The notes: generated by a model from the sequence alone, not told the origin. Numbered from the stretch's first letter, positions 24,443-34,948 are shown. The stretch is DNA of 64,000 nt from Nocardioides antri (GCF_008373765.1 NZ_VUJW01000010.1:248001-312000); one strand, 5' to 3'. Numbers and translations: made by a program.

Positions 24443-25414
24443 TCACTCGCGGACCTGATGATGGTCCGGACGGCCCGGGTCGTCGTAAGCCGGCACGGGT
24501 TCCCCGGCCCGCAGTGCCTCGAGCTGCGCACAGACGGCAACGCCGTAGAAGAGCGAGATGGAGGAGAGCAGGCTCCACAGGAGCAACGCGAAGACGCCGG
24601 CCAGCGGTCCGTAGGTGCTGCCGAATGAGCCGCTGATGTTGATGTACGCCGACAGCCCGGCCGCCGCGGCCATGCTCAGCACCACGGTGAGGCCGGACCC
24701 GAGTGCCAGCCACGACAACGCTGGCTGCCGCCGGCGCGGGGCGTGGTCGAAGAGCACCGCGATGGTGACGACCAACGTCATCAGCCCCAGTGGCCATCGG
24801 CCCCACTGCCACCAGCGGTGCGTCCTTTCGGACCAGCCGTACTCCGCGACCATCGCGTCGCCGAACGCTCCTCCGGCCACCAGGACCAGGAACCCCAGCC
24901 CGACGGGCACGGCGAGCACGGCGGTGAAGACGGCGGCCCGGCCGTACTTGTGCAGCGCCGGCCTGTCCCGGCGGATGCCGTAGATGCGGTTGCTGCCACG
25001 CTCGACCTGCGCCATCGCCGTCGTCATCGAAAGGACGGCGAAGAGGAGCCCCAGGGCCAGCGCGATCTCGCCGGTGCCCTCCGACCCGCCGGCCAGGGCG
25101 TCGACGAGCGCGTCGTCGTCACCGGTCGCGGGCGAGACGGCGTTGACGGTCGCCGCGACGACCCGTGCGGGCCGGTCGTCGTCGATGTCGGCCGCGAGCC
25201 CCATCACGGCGAGAAGGAACGGCACGACCGCCAAGCAGGTCTGCAGCGCCAAGGCCCGGCTGTTGGTGAAGCCGTCGCCGTACCGGAACCGGATGAAGGA
25301 CCCGACCATGACCGCTCGGAGACCGTAGCGGCGGGCGAGGTGCCAGGCGTCCCCGGCGTCGAGCTCGTCGCCGTCCATCTCCGTCGTCACCGGCACGGTG
25401 CGGGCCGTGGTCAT
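24443..25414 (-). CDS. YihY/BrkB family membrane protein
   Basis: A 323-residue polytopic protein of the YihY/virulence factor BrkB group, with about six hydrophobic segments and the family features NSRALALQTCLAVVPFLLAV (first segment) and STYGPLAGVFALLLWSLLSS near the C terminus. The molecular role is unsettled (once called RNase BN). TAGGGT ends six bases before the ATG, suggesting leaderless transcription. Confidence 0.85.
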   Translation of the reverse strand: MTTARTVPVTTEMDGDELDAGDAWHLARRYGLRAVMVGSFIRFRYGDGFTNSRALALQTCLAVVPFLLAVMGLAADIDDDRPARVVAATVNAVSPATGDDDALVDALAGGSEGTGEIALALGLLFAVLSMTTAMAQVERGSNRIYGIRRDRPALHKYGRAAVFTAVLAVPVGLGFLVLVAGGAFGDAMVAEYGWSERTHRWWQWGRWPLGLMTLVVTIAVLFDHAPRRRQPALSWLALGSGLTVVLSMAAAAGLSAYINISGSFGSTYGPLAGVFALLLWSLLSSISLFYGVAVCAQLEALRAGEPVPAYDDPGRPDHHQVRE

Positions 25415-25462
25415 GGCGGCACCCTATGTGAGTCGGCGCTCGCCTCCCCGCCCCACTCGTGG

Positions 25463-26110
<648 letters not shown>

Positions 26111-26160
26111 GCCTCCAGTCTCCCCGCGGGCGCAAGCTCCACACCGCTCTCCGGAAACTC

Positions 26161-27099
26161 TTAACCCTGCCCGTGGACGGCGCACCAGGCGTCGCGCTCG
26201 GCCGAGTCGGGCGTCGCGAACATCCGCCGGATCATCAGGGCCTGGAGCGCGGCGTACGTCTCGATCTCGCGCTGCACCAGCCTCCGCTGGAGGGGGGTGC
26301 GCGCGAGCGCGAGCTGCTCCGCGTGCCGCCAGACCATCTCCCGCCAGCCGCGCATGATGACGCCCGCGACGGTCTCGTCGATCGAGCCGGCGTCGATGTC
26401 GTCGAACCTCGGGTCGAAGCGCGCCGCCTCCTCGGCGAACACCGGCGCGTAGAGGGAGTCGAGCCGCCGGTTGTAGCGGTTGTGGTCGGCCTTGTGGCTG
26501 GTGCCGTCGGGGGCGGTGAGACCGACCCGGGCGATGACGTAGGGGAAGTCGCGGTTGATGTGGGCGTTCATCGCGAGCATGAAGTTGCCGAGCCCGGACA
26601 CCGCCTTCTCGTCCTCGGCCCGGAGCGCGATCCGCCACGCGCCCGGGATGTTCGTGCGGCGGCCGCGCTCCCAGCGCCGGGTGACGTCGAAGTAGAGGTC
26701 GGCGAAGACCGTGTCCACGCGGTTGAGCCACTTCCGGTCGTCGAAGTAGCCGGAGCGGACGGCGTTGCGGACGTTCTGGGTCACCCGAAGGTAGGCGAGG
26801 GAGAAGATCGCGCTGTGTGAGCAGGACGCAGCAAGGACGTCGAGCCGCGCGCGCATCCGCTTGATCACCCGGTTGATGCATCGGATGCTCCCGGAGCGGC
26901 AGAGGTCGCCGGCGTAAGCCGCGCCCGGCACGGGCAGCGGCGGCAGCAGCCCGACGAACGTGTCCAGCGGCGGCAGCACGACGCTGCGGACCGGGTCCGG
27001 GTCGGGCTCCGGGTCGGCGGCGGTCGCCGGTGCGAGGGACGCAGCGGCCAGCACGAGCGCGAGCAGGGTCCCGAGGACGGCGCGGATCAGGGAGGTCAC
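26161..27099 (-). CDS. DUF5995 family exported protein
   Basis: A 312-residue secreted protein. It starts [19 protein letters not shown] with cleavage probable after PATAA, followed by a Pro/Asp linker. The mature domain is helical with conserved [18 protein letters not shown] and [15 protein letters not shown], typical of DUF5995. The FADLYFD and AHINRD stretches carry His/Asp residues that could bind metal. Function is unknown. I chose GTG 27099; a TTG at 27111 is also in frame. Confidence 0.8.
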   Translation of the reverse strand: MTSLIRAVLGTLLALVLAAASLAPATAADPEPDPDPVRSVVLPPLDTFVGLLPPLPVPGAAYAGDLCRSGSIRCINRVIKRMRARLDVLAASCSHSAIFSLAYLRVTQNVRNAVRSGYFDDRKWLNRVDTVFADLYFDVTRRWERGRRTNIPGAWRIALRAEDEKAVSGLGNFMLAMNAHINRDFPYVIARVGLTAPDGTSHKADHNRYNRRLDSLYAPVFAEEAARFDPRFDDIDAGSIDETVAGVIMRGWREMVWRHAEQLALARTPLQRRLVQREIETYAALQALMIRRMFATPDSAERDAWCAVHGQG

Positions 27100-27194
27100 A
27101 TCAAGGTCCAACGAGAACGGGTTCCAACGGCTACGAGAGGTACGGCGGCGCGGCCGGCCCCGTGGCGTCGTACCCAGGACTAGGTTGACGGGTC

Positions 27195-27704
27195 ATGAGC
27201 GACACCTCGGACTCCTCGTACCCGCCGCCCCCGCCACCCACAGCGCCCACAGTTCCGGCGAACCATCGCCACGAGAAGCGGCGCTCCATGGTGCTGCGGC
27301 ACCTCGTCAGCGCGGCGGTCGCGCTGGTCCTGACCCCGATCGGGATCGTCCTGTTCGACATCGGCGCGACCCGGTACCGGACGCTCCAGCTGGTCGCCCT
27401 CGACGACGGCGGGAACGTGCCCGAGCTCCTGGTGATGGGGATCGGGCTCCTGCTCCTCCTCGCCGCTGCCGCCTGCGGTCGGGTGTCCGGCCTCGGTCCG
27501 CTCCTTGCCGGCCTGGTGTGGGGCGTGGTGCCCGCGGTCTGGGTGTACGCCGACGCGATCGGGTTCTACGAGGTCGTGCTGGAGCTGCCGACGGTCTGGG
27601 ACCACTCGAACTGGTTCGGCGTCGCGTCCTACCTCTTCCCCCTCGTCGCGGCCCTGCTCCTCGGGGCGGCCGTGGCGGGACGCTGGGCGGGTCGCAAGCC
27701 GTAG
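27195..27704 (+). CDS. Hypothetical membrane protein with proline-rich N terminus
   Basis: A 169-residue protein. A cytosolic Pro/Ser-rich leader (residues 1-25) is followed by four transmembrane segments (about 36-54, 78-97, 98-118 and 136-160). I do not recognise a specific family; proteins of this layout are widespread in Nocardioidaceae. TAGGTT lies eight bases before the ATG. It is monocistronic, followed by the cystathionine gamma-synthase gene with its own promoter. Confidence 0.65.
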   Translation: MSDTSDSSYPPPPPPTAPTVPANHRHEKRRSMVLRHLVSAAVALVLTPIGIVLFDIGATRYRTLQLVALDDGGNVPELLVMGIGLLLLLAAAACGRVSGLGPLLAGLVWGVVPAVWVYADAIGFYEVVLELPTVWDHSNWFGVASYLFPLVAALLLGAAVAGRWAGRKP

Positions 27705-27749
27705 GTCCTGGGCAGGACGTCCGCCACGGCGGGTCGCTACGCTCGCCGG

Positions 27750-28910
27750 GTGAGCCAAGAGCATCGCGACAAGAGTGGCTTCGAGACCCGCGCCATCCAT
27801 GCGGGCTACGAGCCGGACCCGACGACCGGAGCGGTGATCCCGCCCATCTACGCCACCTCGACCTACAAGCAGGACGGGGTCGGCGGCCTCCGCGGCGGCT
27901 ACGAGTACAGCCGCAGCGCGAACCCGACCCGGACCGCGCTCGAGGGAGCGCTGGCGGCGCTCGAGGAGGGGGAGCGCGGGTTCGCGTTCGCGTCCGGGCT
28001 CGCCGCCGAGGACACGCTGCTGCGTGCGCTCTGCCGGCCGGGGGACCACGCGGTCATCCCCGACGACGCCTACGGCGGCACGTTCCGGCTGTTCGACAAG
28101 GTCGCGGTGCCGTGGGGGCTGAACCACAGCCCCGCCCCGGTGGACGACGTCGACGCGGTCCGCGCCGCGATCCGCCCCGGTGAGACGAAGGTGGTGTGGG
28201 TCGAGACCCCCACCAACCCGCTGCTCTCGATCGGTGACATCGAGGCGCTCGCCGCCGTCGCCCACGAGGCCGGAGCCCTGCTCGTCGTCGACAACACGTT
28301 TGCGTCGCCGTACCTCCAGCAGCCGCTGCGCCTCGGCGCCGACGTCGTCGTGCACAGCACGACGAAGTACGTCGGCGGTCACTCCGACGTCGTCGGCGGC
28401 GCTCTCGTCGTCCGCGACCACGAGCTGGCCGAGCGGATCGGCTTCCACCAGAACGCGATGGGTGCGGTGCCGGGGCCGTTCGACGCGTTCCTCACCCACC
28501 GCGGGCTCAAGACATTGGCCGTCCGGATGGACCGGCACTGCGACAATGCCGAGCGGATCGCGGACTTCCTCACCAGCCACCCGAAGGTCGGCGACGTGAT
28601 CTACCCCGGCCTCGAGACCCACGCGGGCCACGAGGTCGCGCAGCGGCAGATGAAGCGCTTCGGCGGGATGGTGTCGTTCCGGTGCACGGGCGGGGAGGAG
28701 GCCGCCCTGAAGGTGTGCGAGCGAGCGGAGGTGTTCACGCTCGGGGAGTCCCTCGGCGGCGTCGAGTCGCTCATCGAGCACCCCGGCCGGATGACCCACG
28801 CCAGCGTCGCCGGCACCGACCTGGAGGTGCCGGCCGACCTGGTGCGCCTCAGCGTGGGCATCGAGACCGTCGACGACCTGGTCGCCGATCTCGAGCAGGC
28901 CCTCGGGTGA
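27750..28910 (+). CDS. metB: Cystathionine gamma-synthase / Cys-Met metabolism PLP enzyme
   Basis: A 386-residue PLP-dependent enzyme of the Cys/Met fold, making cystathionine from Cys and an activated homoserine. PLP Lys is in HSTTKYVGGHSDVVGG (about residue 206). ETPTNPLL and the C-terminal GGVESLIEHPGRMTHAS motif are intact. GTG start is six bases after TACGCT. Cystathionine gamma-lyase is a close alternative because the two activities cannot be separated by motif alone. Confidence 0.85.
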   Translation: MSQEHRDKSGFETRAIHAGYEPDPTTGAVIPPIYATSTYKQDGVGGLRGGYEYSRSANPTRTALEGALAALEEGERGFAFASGLAAEDTLLRALCRPGDHAVIPDDAYGGTFRLFDKVAVPWGLNHSPAPVDDVDAVRAAIRPGETKVVWVETPTNPLLSIGDIEALAAVAHEAGALLVVDNTFASPYLQQPLRLGADVVVHSTTKYVGGHSDVVGGALVVRDHELAERIGFHQNAMGAVPGPFDAFLTHRGLKTLAVRMDRHCDNAERIADFLTSHPKVGDVIYPGLETHAGHEVAQRQMKRFGGMVSFRCTGGEEAALKVCERAEVFTLGESLGGVESLIEHPGRMTHASVAGTDLEVPADLVRLSVGIETVDDLVADLEQALG

Positions 28911-28941
28911 TCCCCGCGATGACCCCCGCAATGACGCAGCG

Positions 28942-30303
28942 ATGAGACAGGACGTCGTCGTCTGCGTCGACGTCGGCTCGACGTACACGAAGGCCCTGCT
29001 CGTCGACCTCGCCAGCTCCACCGTCGTAGCGACCACCCAGCGGCCGACGTTCGGCACAGGTGACGTGCTCGACGCCGTGGACGGGTGCCGGTCCGACCTC
29101 GCGGCCGCCGACGGGCGGGCGGGTGTCGCCGAGGTGCTGGCGTGCTCGAGCGCGGGCGGTGGCCTGCGCGTCGCGGTGGTCGGTCACGAGGCGCTGGTGA
29201 CCGCCGAGGCCGGTCGCCGGGTCGCGCTGTCGAGCGGTGGGAAGGTGGTCGGGGTCGTCGCGACGGCGGGGCTCGACCGCGACGAGGTGGTTGCGAGGCT
29301 TGCCGGGCTCGCGCCTCAGCCGGACCTGGTCCTGCTCACCGGCGGCACCGACGGCGGCAACCGGGACGCGCTGGTCGCGGCCGCCCGGGCCGTGGCCGCC
29401 TCCGGTCTCGCAGGCCCGGTGGTCGTCGCGGGCAATGTGGAGGCACACCCGGAGGTCGACGCGATCCTGGCCGGCCGGCCCCACGTGCTCGCCGACAACG
29501 CGGTGCCCCGGATCGGCGTCCTCGCGCCCGAGAGCGCCCGCGCGGCCGTGCGGGCGCAGTTCCTGCAGCACGTGATCGCGGGCAAGGGTCTCACCGCGCG
29601 GGGCGAGGAGCTCGCGCGGCTCGTGCAGGGCCCGACCCCCGACGTCGTGCTCGCGGGCGTGGAGATGCTCGCCCACGGCATCGACGAGCAGCGGCCCGGG
29701 ATCGGCGACGTCGCCGTCGTCGACGTCGGCGGGGCCACGACCGACGTCTACTCCGTGGTCACGCTCGACGCCGAGCGCGCCGACGACGGGCTCGCGCACG
29801 AGGTGGTGGCGCCGACGGCGGCCAACCGGACCGTCGAGGCGGACCTCGGCATGCGGGAGTCGGCAGGGCTGCCGGCGTCGTACGTCCCGACGACCGAGGA
29901 GGAGTACGCCGCCGACGAGGAGATCGCCCGCGCCGCAGCCGCGACCGCCGTACGACGCCACGCCGGCCGCTCGCGGGTCGTCCTCTCGCCGGACGGCCGG
30001 GTGGTCGAGCGGACGGGGGTGGACCTGCGCGAGGTGCGGTTGCTGATCGGCAGCGGCGGCGTGCTGCGGCACGGCCGGCCGGGAGTGGCACAGCGGGTGC
30101 TGGGAGGTCTCGTGACGTCCGACGACCCGGAGGGGTGGCAGCTGCCGGAGCGCGCGCGGATCGTCGTCGACGACGAGTACCTCCTGATGGCTGTCGGGCT
30201 GCTCGCCGGCCGTCACCCCGACGTCGCCTACCGGCTCGCCGACCGGCTGACGCACCGGCTGACAGGGTCGCTCGACACCGAGGGTTCTAGGGTGGCTCCG
30301 TGA
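28942..30303 (+). CDS. MutL/GlmL family ATPase (glutamate mutase accessory type)
   Basis: A 453-residue protein with the actin-like ATPase fold. CVDVGSTYTKALLV (residue 9 on) is the phosphate-1 motif and VVDVGGATTDVYS (about 262) the phosphate-2 motif. The family accompanies adenosylcobalamin-dependent carbon-skeleton mutases (GlmL, OraX-type) as a reactivase or chaperone. No mutase subunit is in this window, so its partner is elsewhere or it has another role. Its end overlaps the next gene (GTGA), although that gene also has its own -10 box. Confidence 0.8.
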   Translation: MRQDVVVCVDVGSTYTKALLVDLASSTVVATTQRPTFGTGDVLDAVDGCRSDLAAADGRAGVAEVLACSSAGGGLRVAVVGHEALVTAEAGRRVALSSGGKVVGVVATAGLDRDEVVARLAGLAPQPDLVLLTGGTDGGNRDALVAAARAVAASGLAGPVVVAGNVEAHPEVDAILAGRPHVLADNAVPRIGVLAPESARAAVRAQFLQHVIAGKGLTARGEELARLVQGPTPDVVLAGVEMLAHGIDEQRPGIGDVAVVDVGGATTDVYSVVTLDAERADDGLAHEVVAPTAANRTVEADLGMRESAGLPASYVPTTEEEYAADEEIARAAAATAVRRHAGRSRVVLSPDGRVVERTGVDLREVRLLIGSGGVLRHGRPGVAQRVLGGLVTSDDPEGWQLPERARIVVDDEYLLMAVGLLAGRHPDVAYRLADRLTHRLTGSLDTEGSRVAP

Positions 30304-31637
30304 CCGAGGACGAGCCCGCCGGGGGGGAACCGGACGACCACCGGCACCGGCGCTTCCCCCGGCTCCGCCGGTCCGAGGAGGGCGACGAGCGCTCGGAGCA
30401 CGAGCGGCTCGAGCGGCTCGAGAGCGTCCTGCAGCGGTTCGCGACCCAGTGGGCGATGGTGCGCGAGGAGCGTCGCGGCGGACCTGCGCCGATCACGACC
30501 GGGCCCTCCCGGTTCGACCGGGCCCAGGTGCCCTGGGGGCTCGACCTCGCCGCCGCGTGGGCATGGCGGCTGCTGATCATCGCGGTCGCGGGCTACGTCC
30601 TGCTCTGGCTGGTCAGCTTCTTCGCGATCGTCACCATCCCGATCGCCGTCGCGCTGCTCATCAGCGCCCTTGCCTGGCCGTTGGTCCGCGCACTCACCTG
30701 GCTCAGGGTCCCCAAGGGACTCGCTGCCCTGGTCGTCGTCATCGGTGGTCTCGCCGCTGTCGGGGCGCTGCTCACCTTCGCGGGCCAGCAGGTCGCGACC
30801 GGGGCCGCGGACCTGGCCGACTCCACGGTCCAGGGCCTGGAGGAGATCCGCGCGTGGCTGCGCGACGGACCGGTCAATGCCAGTGACTCCCAGATCAACG
30901 ACTGGATCAAGAGCGTGCAGGAGACGATCAGCGAGCGCTCCCAGAATGGTGAGGCGCTCTCGCAGGTGACCGAGCTCGGCACGGCCGTTGGTCACGTCAT
31001 CGCCGCGTTCTTCATCACCCTCTTCGCCACCTACTTCTTCCTCGCCGACGGCGACCGGATCTGGTCCTGGCTCGTCCGGATCGCCCCGCGGGTGGCGCGC
31101 GAGAGGGTGGACAGCTCGGGCCGGGTCGCGTGGGTGTCGCTGGTCCAGTTCGTGCGCGCGACGGTGATCGTCGCCGCCGTCGACGCGGTCGGAGTGATGA
31201 TCGGCGCCGCCGTGCTCGACGTGCCGTTCGTGCTGGCGCTCGGCGTGCTGGTCTTCCTCGGCGCGTTCGTCCCGCTCATCGGTGCGACGATCGCCGGCAT
31301 CGTGGCGGTGCTCGTCGCGCTGGTCGACCAGGGTCCGCTGACCGCACTGCTCATGCTCGCGGTCGTGATCGGCGTGCAGCAGCTCGAGGGCCACATCCTC
31401 CAGCCGTTCCTGCTGGGCCGCTGGGTGTCGCTGCACCCGCTCGGCGTGATCCTCGCGATCGCGGGCGGCGTCCTCGTCGCGGGAGTGGCGGGCGCGCTCG
31501 TCGCCGTACCCCTCGCCGCGGCCGCGAACGCCGTCGTGCTGCACCTGGCTGAGCTGTCGCAGATGCCGGTCGAAGAGGCCGCGGAGGAGCTGGAGCCCGA
31601 TGTCATCCACCCACCCGACGAGGGAACCGATGCCTGA
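30300..31637 (+). CDS. AI-2E family transporter
   Basis: A 445-residue membrane protein with an unusually long charged N terminus (residues 1-80, containing a coiled segment around EHERLERLESVLQRFATQW). About seven or eight transmembrane segments follow, with the family motif around FVPLIGATIAGIVAV and the ending EGHILQPFLLGRWVSLHPL. The family exports small molecules or ions; the name is historical. TAGGGT lies six bases before the GTG. Its stop overlaps ilvA by eight bases. Confidence 0.85.
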   Translation: MTEDEPAGGEPDDHRHRRFPRLRRSEEGDERSEHERLERLESVLQRFATQWAMVREERRGGPAPITTGPSRFDRAQVPWGLDLAAAWAWRLLIIAVAGYVLLWLVSFFAIVTIPIAVALLISALAWPLVRALTWLRVPKGLAALVVVIGGLAAVGALLTFAGQQVATGAADLADSTVQGLEEIRAWLRDGPVNASDSQINDWIKSVQETISERSQNGEALSQVTELGTAVGHVIAAFFITLFATYFFLADGDRIWSWLVRIAPRVARERVDSSGRVAWVSLVQFVRATVIVAAVDAVGVMIGAAVLDVPFVLALGVLVFLGAFVPLIGATIAGIVAVLVALVDQGPLTALLMLAVVIGVQQLEGHILQPFLLGRWVSLHPLGVILAIAGGVLVAGVAGALVAVPLAAAANAVVLHLAELSQMPVEEAAEELEPDVIHPPDEGTDA

Positions 31638-32844
31638 CCTCCTGACCCTCGCCGACATCGAGGGCGCCCGTCCGCTCGTCGACGCCGTCGCGGTCGCGAC
31701 GCCGATGGTCGAGTCGCGCTGGCTGTCCAGTGTCGCCGGCACCCCGGTGCACCTGAAGTGCGAGAACCTCCAGCGCACCGGGTCGTTCAAGGTGCGCGGC
31801 GCCGCGGTGCGGATCGCCCGGCTGTCCGACGAGGAGCGCGCTCGCGGCGTCGTCGCGGCGTCAGCCGGCAACCACGCCCAGGGCGTCGCGCTCGCCGCGC
31901 AGCAGCACGGCATCCCGGCAACGATCTTCATGCCCGACGGCGCGCCGATCCCCAAGGAGCGGGCGACGCGCGGCTACGGCGCCGACGTCCGGTTCGCGCC
32001 CGGCGTGCTCGAGGACTGCCTCGCCGCCGCACGGGCGTTCGCCGAGGAGACGGGGGCCGTGCTCATCCACCCCTTCGACCACCTCGACGTCGCCGCCGGG
32101 CAGGGCACCCTCGGCCTGGAGATCCTCGAGCAGGTCCCCGACGCCGCCACCGTCGTCGTGCCGACCGGGGGAGGCGGGCTGGTCGGCGGCATCGCGGTCG
32201 CGGTCAAGACGCTGCGTCCCGACGTCCGCCTCGTCGGCGTCCAGGCCGCCGGGGCCGCGGCGTTCCCTCCGTCCCTCGCCGAGGGTCATCCGGTCCGGCT
32301 GCCCCAGATGGCGACCATGGCCGACGGCATCGCGGTGGGCCAGCCGGGCGAGCTGACGTTCCGGCTGGTGCAGGAGTACGTCGACGACCTGCTCACCGTC
32401 TCCGAGGAGGCGCTGTCTCGCGCGCTGCTCGCGCTCGTCGAGCGCGAGAAGCTGGTCGTGGAGCCGGCCGGTGCCGCCGCAGCAGCGGCGCTGTGCGAGG
32501 AGCCGGGCCGCTTCACCGGCCCGGTCGTCGTGCTCCTGTCGGGCGGCAACATCGACCCGCTGTTGCTCGGCAAGGTGATCCGCCACGGCATGGCCGCGGC
32601 CCGGCGCTACCTCAACCTGCAGGTCACCCTCGCCGACGTCCCGGGCGGCCTCGCCCGGCTGCTGACCCAGATCGGCGACGCGGGCGCCAACGTGATCGAG
32701 GTCGCCCACGAGCGGATCTCACCGAGCCTGCTGCTCGACGAGGTCGACGTGCACCTCCAGCTCGAGACCCGCGGCGAGCCGCACGCCGAGGCGCTCATCG
32801 ACCGGCTGCGCGAGCACGGCTACACCGTGCTCGACCGGGGATAG
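31630..32844 (+). CDS. ilvA: Threonine ammonia-lyase
   Basis: A 404-residue PLP enzyme that deaminates threonine to 2-oxobutyrate. The PLP Lys is in RTGSFKVRGA (about residue 50), the Gly-rich phosphate loop is PTGGGGLVGG, and a single C-terminal ACT domain (about residues 330-404, beginning NLQVTLADVPGG) suggests allosteric control. The one ACT-like domain and short length fit the IlvA/TdcB-type single-ACT form of actinobacteria. Confidence 0.9.
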   Translation: MPDLLTLADIEGARPLVDAVAVATPMVESRWLSSVAGTPVHLKCENLQRTGSFKVRGAAVRIARLSDEERARGVVAASAGNHAQGVALAAQQHGIPATIFMPDGAPIPKERATRGYGADVRFAPGVLEDCLAAARAFAEETGAVLIHPFDHLDVAAGQGTLGLEILEQVPDAATVVVPTGGGGLVGGIAVAVKTLRPDVRLVGVQAAGAAAFPPSLAEGHPVRLPQMATMADGIAVGQPGELTFRLVQEYVDDLLTVSEEALSRALLALVEREKLVVEPAGAAAAAALCEEPGRFTGPVVVLLSGGNIDPLLLGKVIRHGMAAARRYLNLQVTLADVPGGLARLLTQIGDAGANVIEVAHERISPSLLLDEVDVHLQLETRGEPHAEALIDRLREHGYTVLDRG

Positions 32845-32869
32845 GCGTCAGCCGCGGCCGCTCGGGCGA

Positions 32870-33367
32870 TCAGGCGCCGTAGGGCTTGGCGTCGAGGATG
32901 ACGACCTGCAGCTTCTTCCCGTTGGGCGCCTCGTAGGCCACGGTCTCGCCGGTCTTGTGGCCGATGATCGCGCTGCCCAGCGGGGACTGGGGGGAGTAGA
33001 CCGTGAGGCCCTCGGGTTCGATCTCGCGGGCGCCCAGCAGGAAGGTCTCGGCCTCGTCGTCGCCGTCGCCCTCGAACTTGTAGGTCACGACCATGCCGGG
33101 CTCGACCACGCCGTCGTCGGCCGGGGTCTCGCCGACCTCGGCCTTGCGGAGCATGTCCTCGAGCTGGCGGATCCGGCCCTCGATCCGGCCCTGCTCGTCC
33201 TTGGCCGCGTGGTAGCCGCCGTTCTCCTTGAGGTCGCCCTCGTCCCGCGCCGCGCTGATCCGGGCGACGATCTCCTGCCGCTGCGGACCCTTGAGGTCCT
33301 CGAGCTCCGCCACGAGCTTGTCGTAGGCGTCCTGGGTCAGCCAGATCGTCTGGTCGGTCTGCGTCAT
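32870..33367 (-). CDS. greA: Transcription elongation factor GreA
   Basis: A 165-residue cleavage factor that rescues stalled RNA polymerase. The N-terminal coiled coil with acidic tip (AARDEGDLKENGGYHAAK, residues about 38-55) and the C-terminal FKBP-like domain (ending SPLGSAIIGHKTGETV) are complete. ATG with AGGAG six bases upstream. It is separated from the DUF4307 gene upstream by a hairpin and about 200 bases, a usual actinobacterial arrangement beside mca. Confidence 0.95.
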   Translation of the reverse strand: MTQTDQTIWLTQDAYDKLVAELEDLKGPQRQEIVARISAARDEGDLKENGGYHAAKDEQGRIEGRIRQLEDMLRKAEVGETPADDGVVEPGMVVTYKFEGDGDDEAETFLLGAREIEPEGLTVYSPQSPLGSAIIGHKTGETVAYEAPNGKKLQVVILDAKPYGA

Positions 33368-33489
33368 CGGGTACTCCTGGATATGCGGGGATCTTCTCGG
33401 TGCGTGCCGTGTTCGTACAAAGGTCCGGGTCGTCTCGCCCGCTTCTGCTGCGGGACCCCGTGGCTGACGGGATGGCGTTCGGTCTGGGA

Positions 33490-33520
33490 GGCGCCCCGGG
33501 GTTCCCCCGGCCGGGGCGCC
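33490..33520 (-). terminator. GC-rich hairpin between DUF4307 gene and greA
   Basis: A perfect 10-bp stem (GGCGCCCCGG and its complement) with an 11-base loop, about 58 bases after the DUF4307 stop on the minus strand. There is no T-run, so it would be an I-shaped GC terminator separating that gene from greA. The rest of this 210-base gap (33368-33577) holds the greA ribosome site and no gene. Confidence 0.5.
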
Positions 33521-33577
33521 GGCTCGAGGCCGGACAGAAGGATCAGTTTACCAAGCCGGGGGTGAAGACGCCGATTT

Positions 33578-33988
33578 TCAGCGCGGACGGGGTTGGTCCT
33601 CGGCGGTGCACCCGATGTTCTCGACGGCGGTGGCCCGGCGCTCCGTCGCGATCTCCACCGAGTGGTCGGGGCCCTCGTCGGCGGCCGGCTCGAAGGTGGC
33701 CTGGCCGACCACGGCCTTGTCGTGCGCGAGCGCCCGGACCGTGCAGCGGGCTGCGACCGGCTCGTCGCCCCACTGCACCCGGATCACCGCGGTCGCGGTG
33801 TGGTCGTCGACGATCTCCGACGAGATCAGCTCGGAGGACACCGGCGGGTCGGACTGCTCGATCGTGATCCACGTCCAGACAGCAGCAAGGGCACCGACCA
33901 CGACCACGACCAGCCCGATGAGCGCGAACCGCCGCCAGCGCGGGGGTGCGCCGTACCGCTCGGCGAGGGAAGAGTTCGGCGCGCTCAC
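33578..33988 (-). CDS. DUF4307 family membrane-anchored protein
   Basis: A 136-residue protein with one transmembrane helix (residues about 21-44) and an extracytoplasmic beta-rich domain of about 85 residues with conserved ARCTVRALAHDKAVVG. It is conserved across actinobacteria beside greA and mca. Function is unknown. GTG start at 33988; it diverges from mca. Confidence 0.85.
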   Translation of the reverse strand: MSAPNSSLAERYGAPPRWRRFALIGLVVVVVGALAAVWTWITIEQSDPPVSSELISSEIVDDHTATAVIRVQWGDEPVAARCTVRALAHDKAVVGQATFEPAADEGPDHSVEIATERRATAVENIGCTAEDQPRPR

Positions 33989-34029
33989 TGGTTCATGCTC
34001 GCATGGTCGACGCTTCTACGATGACGGGC

Positions 34030-34944
34030 ATGCCCACCGGATCTCGACCGGCTCGACCGACGGGTTCGCGCCCGGGTCTGCGCCTGCTGGCCGTCCACGC
34101 CCACCCCGACGACGAGTCGAGCAAGGGCGCCGCGACGACGGCGCGGTACGTCGCCGAGGGGGTCGACGTCCACATCGTCACCTGCACCGGCGGCGAGCGG
34201 GGCTCGATCCTCAACCCGAAGATGGACCGCCCCGGGATCCTCGACAACATCCACGAGATCCGCCGCCAGGAGATGGAGCGGGCCCGCGACATCCTCGGCG
34301 TCACCCAGGACTGGCTCGGGTTCGTCGACTCCGGCTGGCCGGAGGGCGACCCCAAGCCGCCGCTGCCCGAGGGCTGCTTCGCGCTGGTGCCGCTCGAGGA
34401 GGCGGCGGCGCCGCTGATCCGGCTGGTCCGCAGCTTCCGGCCCCACGTGATGACGACGTACGACGAGAACGGCGGCTACCCGCACCCCGACCACATCAAG
34501 TGCCACGAGATCTCGGTCTTCGCGTTCGACAAGGCGGGCGACCCCGACTACGCCCCCGAGCTGGGCGAGCCGTGGCAGATCAGCAAGCTCTACTACCACC
34601 ACTCCTGGAGCTACCAGCGGATGTCGGCGCTGCACGAGGCGATGCTCGAGCACGGCCTGGAGTCACCGTACGCCGAGCGCCTCGAGCAGTGGGAGCGCGA
34701 CCCGGAGTGGGAGAAGCGGGTGACCACCCGGGTGCCCTGCGGCGACTACTTCGGCGTGCGCGACCAGGCCCTGCTGGCGCACGCGACCCAGATCGACCCG
34801 GACGGCTTCTGGTTCGCCATCCCGCGCGAGATCCAGCAGATGGTGTGGCCGACCGAGGACTACGAGCTGGTCAAGAGCCACGTGCCCAGCGAGCTGCCGG
34901 AGGACGACCTGTTCACCGGCGTCGACGTGGCAGTGGGACAATGA
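34030..34944 (+). CDS. mca: Mycothiol S-conjugate amidase
   Basis: A 304-residue zinc amidase related to MshB. It cleaves mycothiol conjugates of electrophiles into a mercapturic acid and GlcN-Ins. Zinc motif [12 protein letters not shown] (about residue 22) and GGYPHPDHIKCH (about residue 147) are intact. I chose ATG 34030, seven bases after TACGAT (leaderless type); ATG 34021 lies inside that box. Location between DUF4307 and a short membrane protein is the usual mca context. Confidence 0.9.
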   Translation: MPTGSRPARPTGSRPGLRLLAVHAHPDDESSKGAATTARYVAEGVDVHIVTCTGGERGSILNPKMDRPGILDNIHEIRRQEMERARDILGVTQDWLGFVDSGWPEGDPKPPLPEGCFALVPLEEAAAPLIRLVRSFRPHVMTTYDENGGYPHPDHIKCHEISVFAFDKAGDPDYAPELGEPWQISKLYYHHSWSYQRMSALHEAMLEHGLESPYAERLEQWERDPEWEKRVTTRVPCGDYFGVRDQALLAHATQIDPDGFWFAIPREIQQMVWPTEDYELVKSHVPSELPEDDLFTGVDVAVGQ

Positions 34945-34948
34945 CGCC

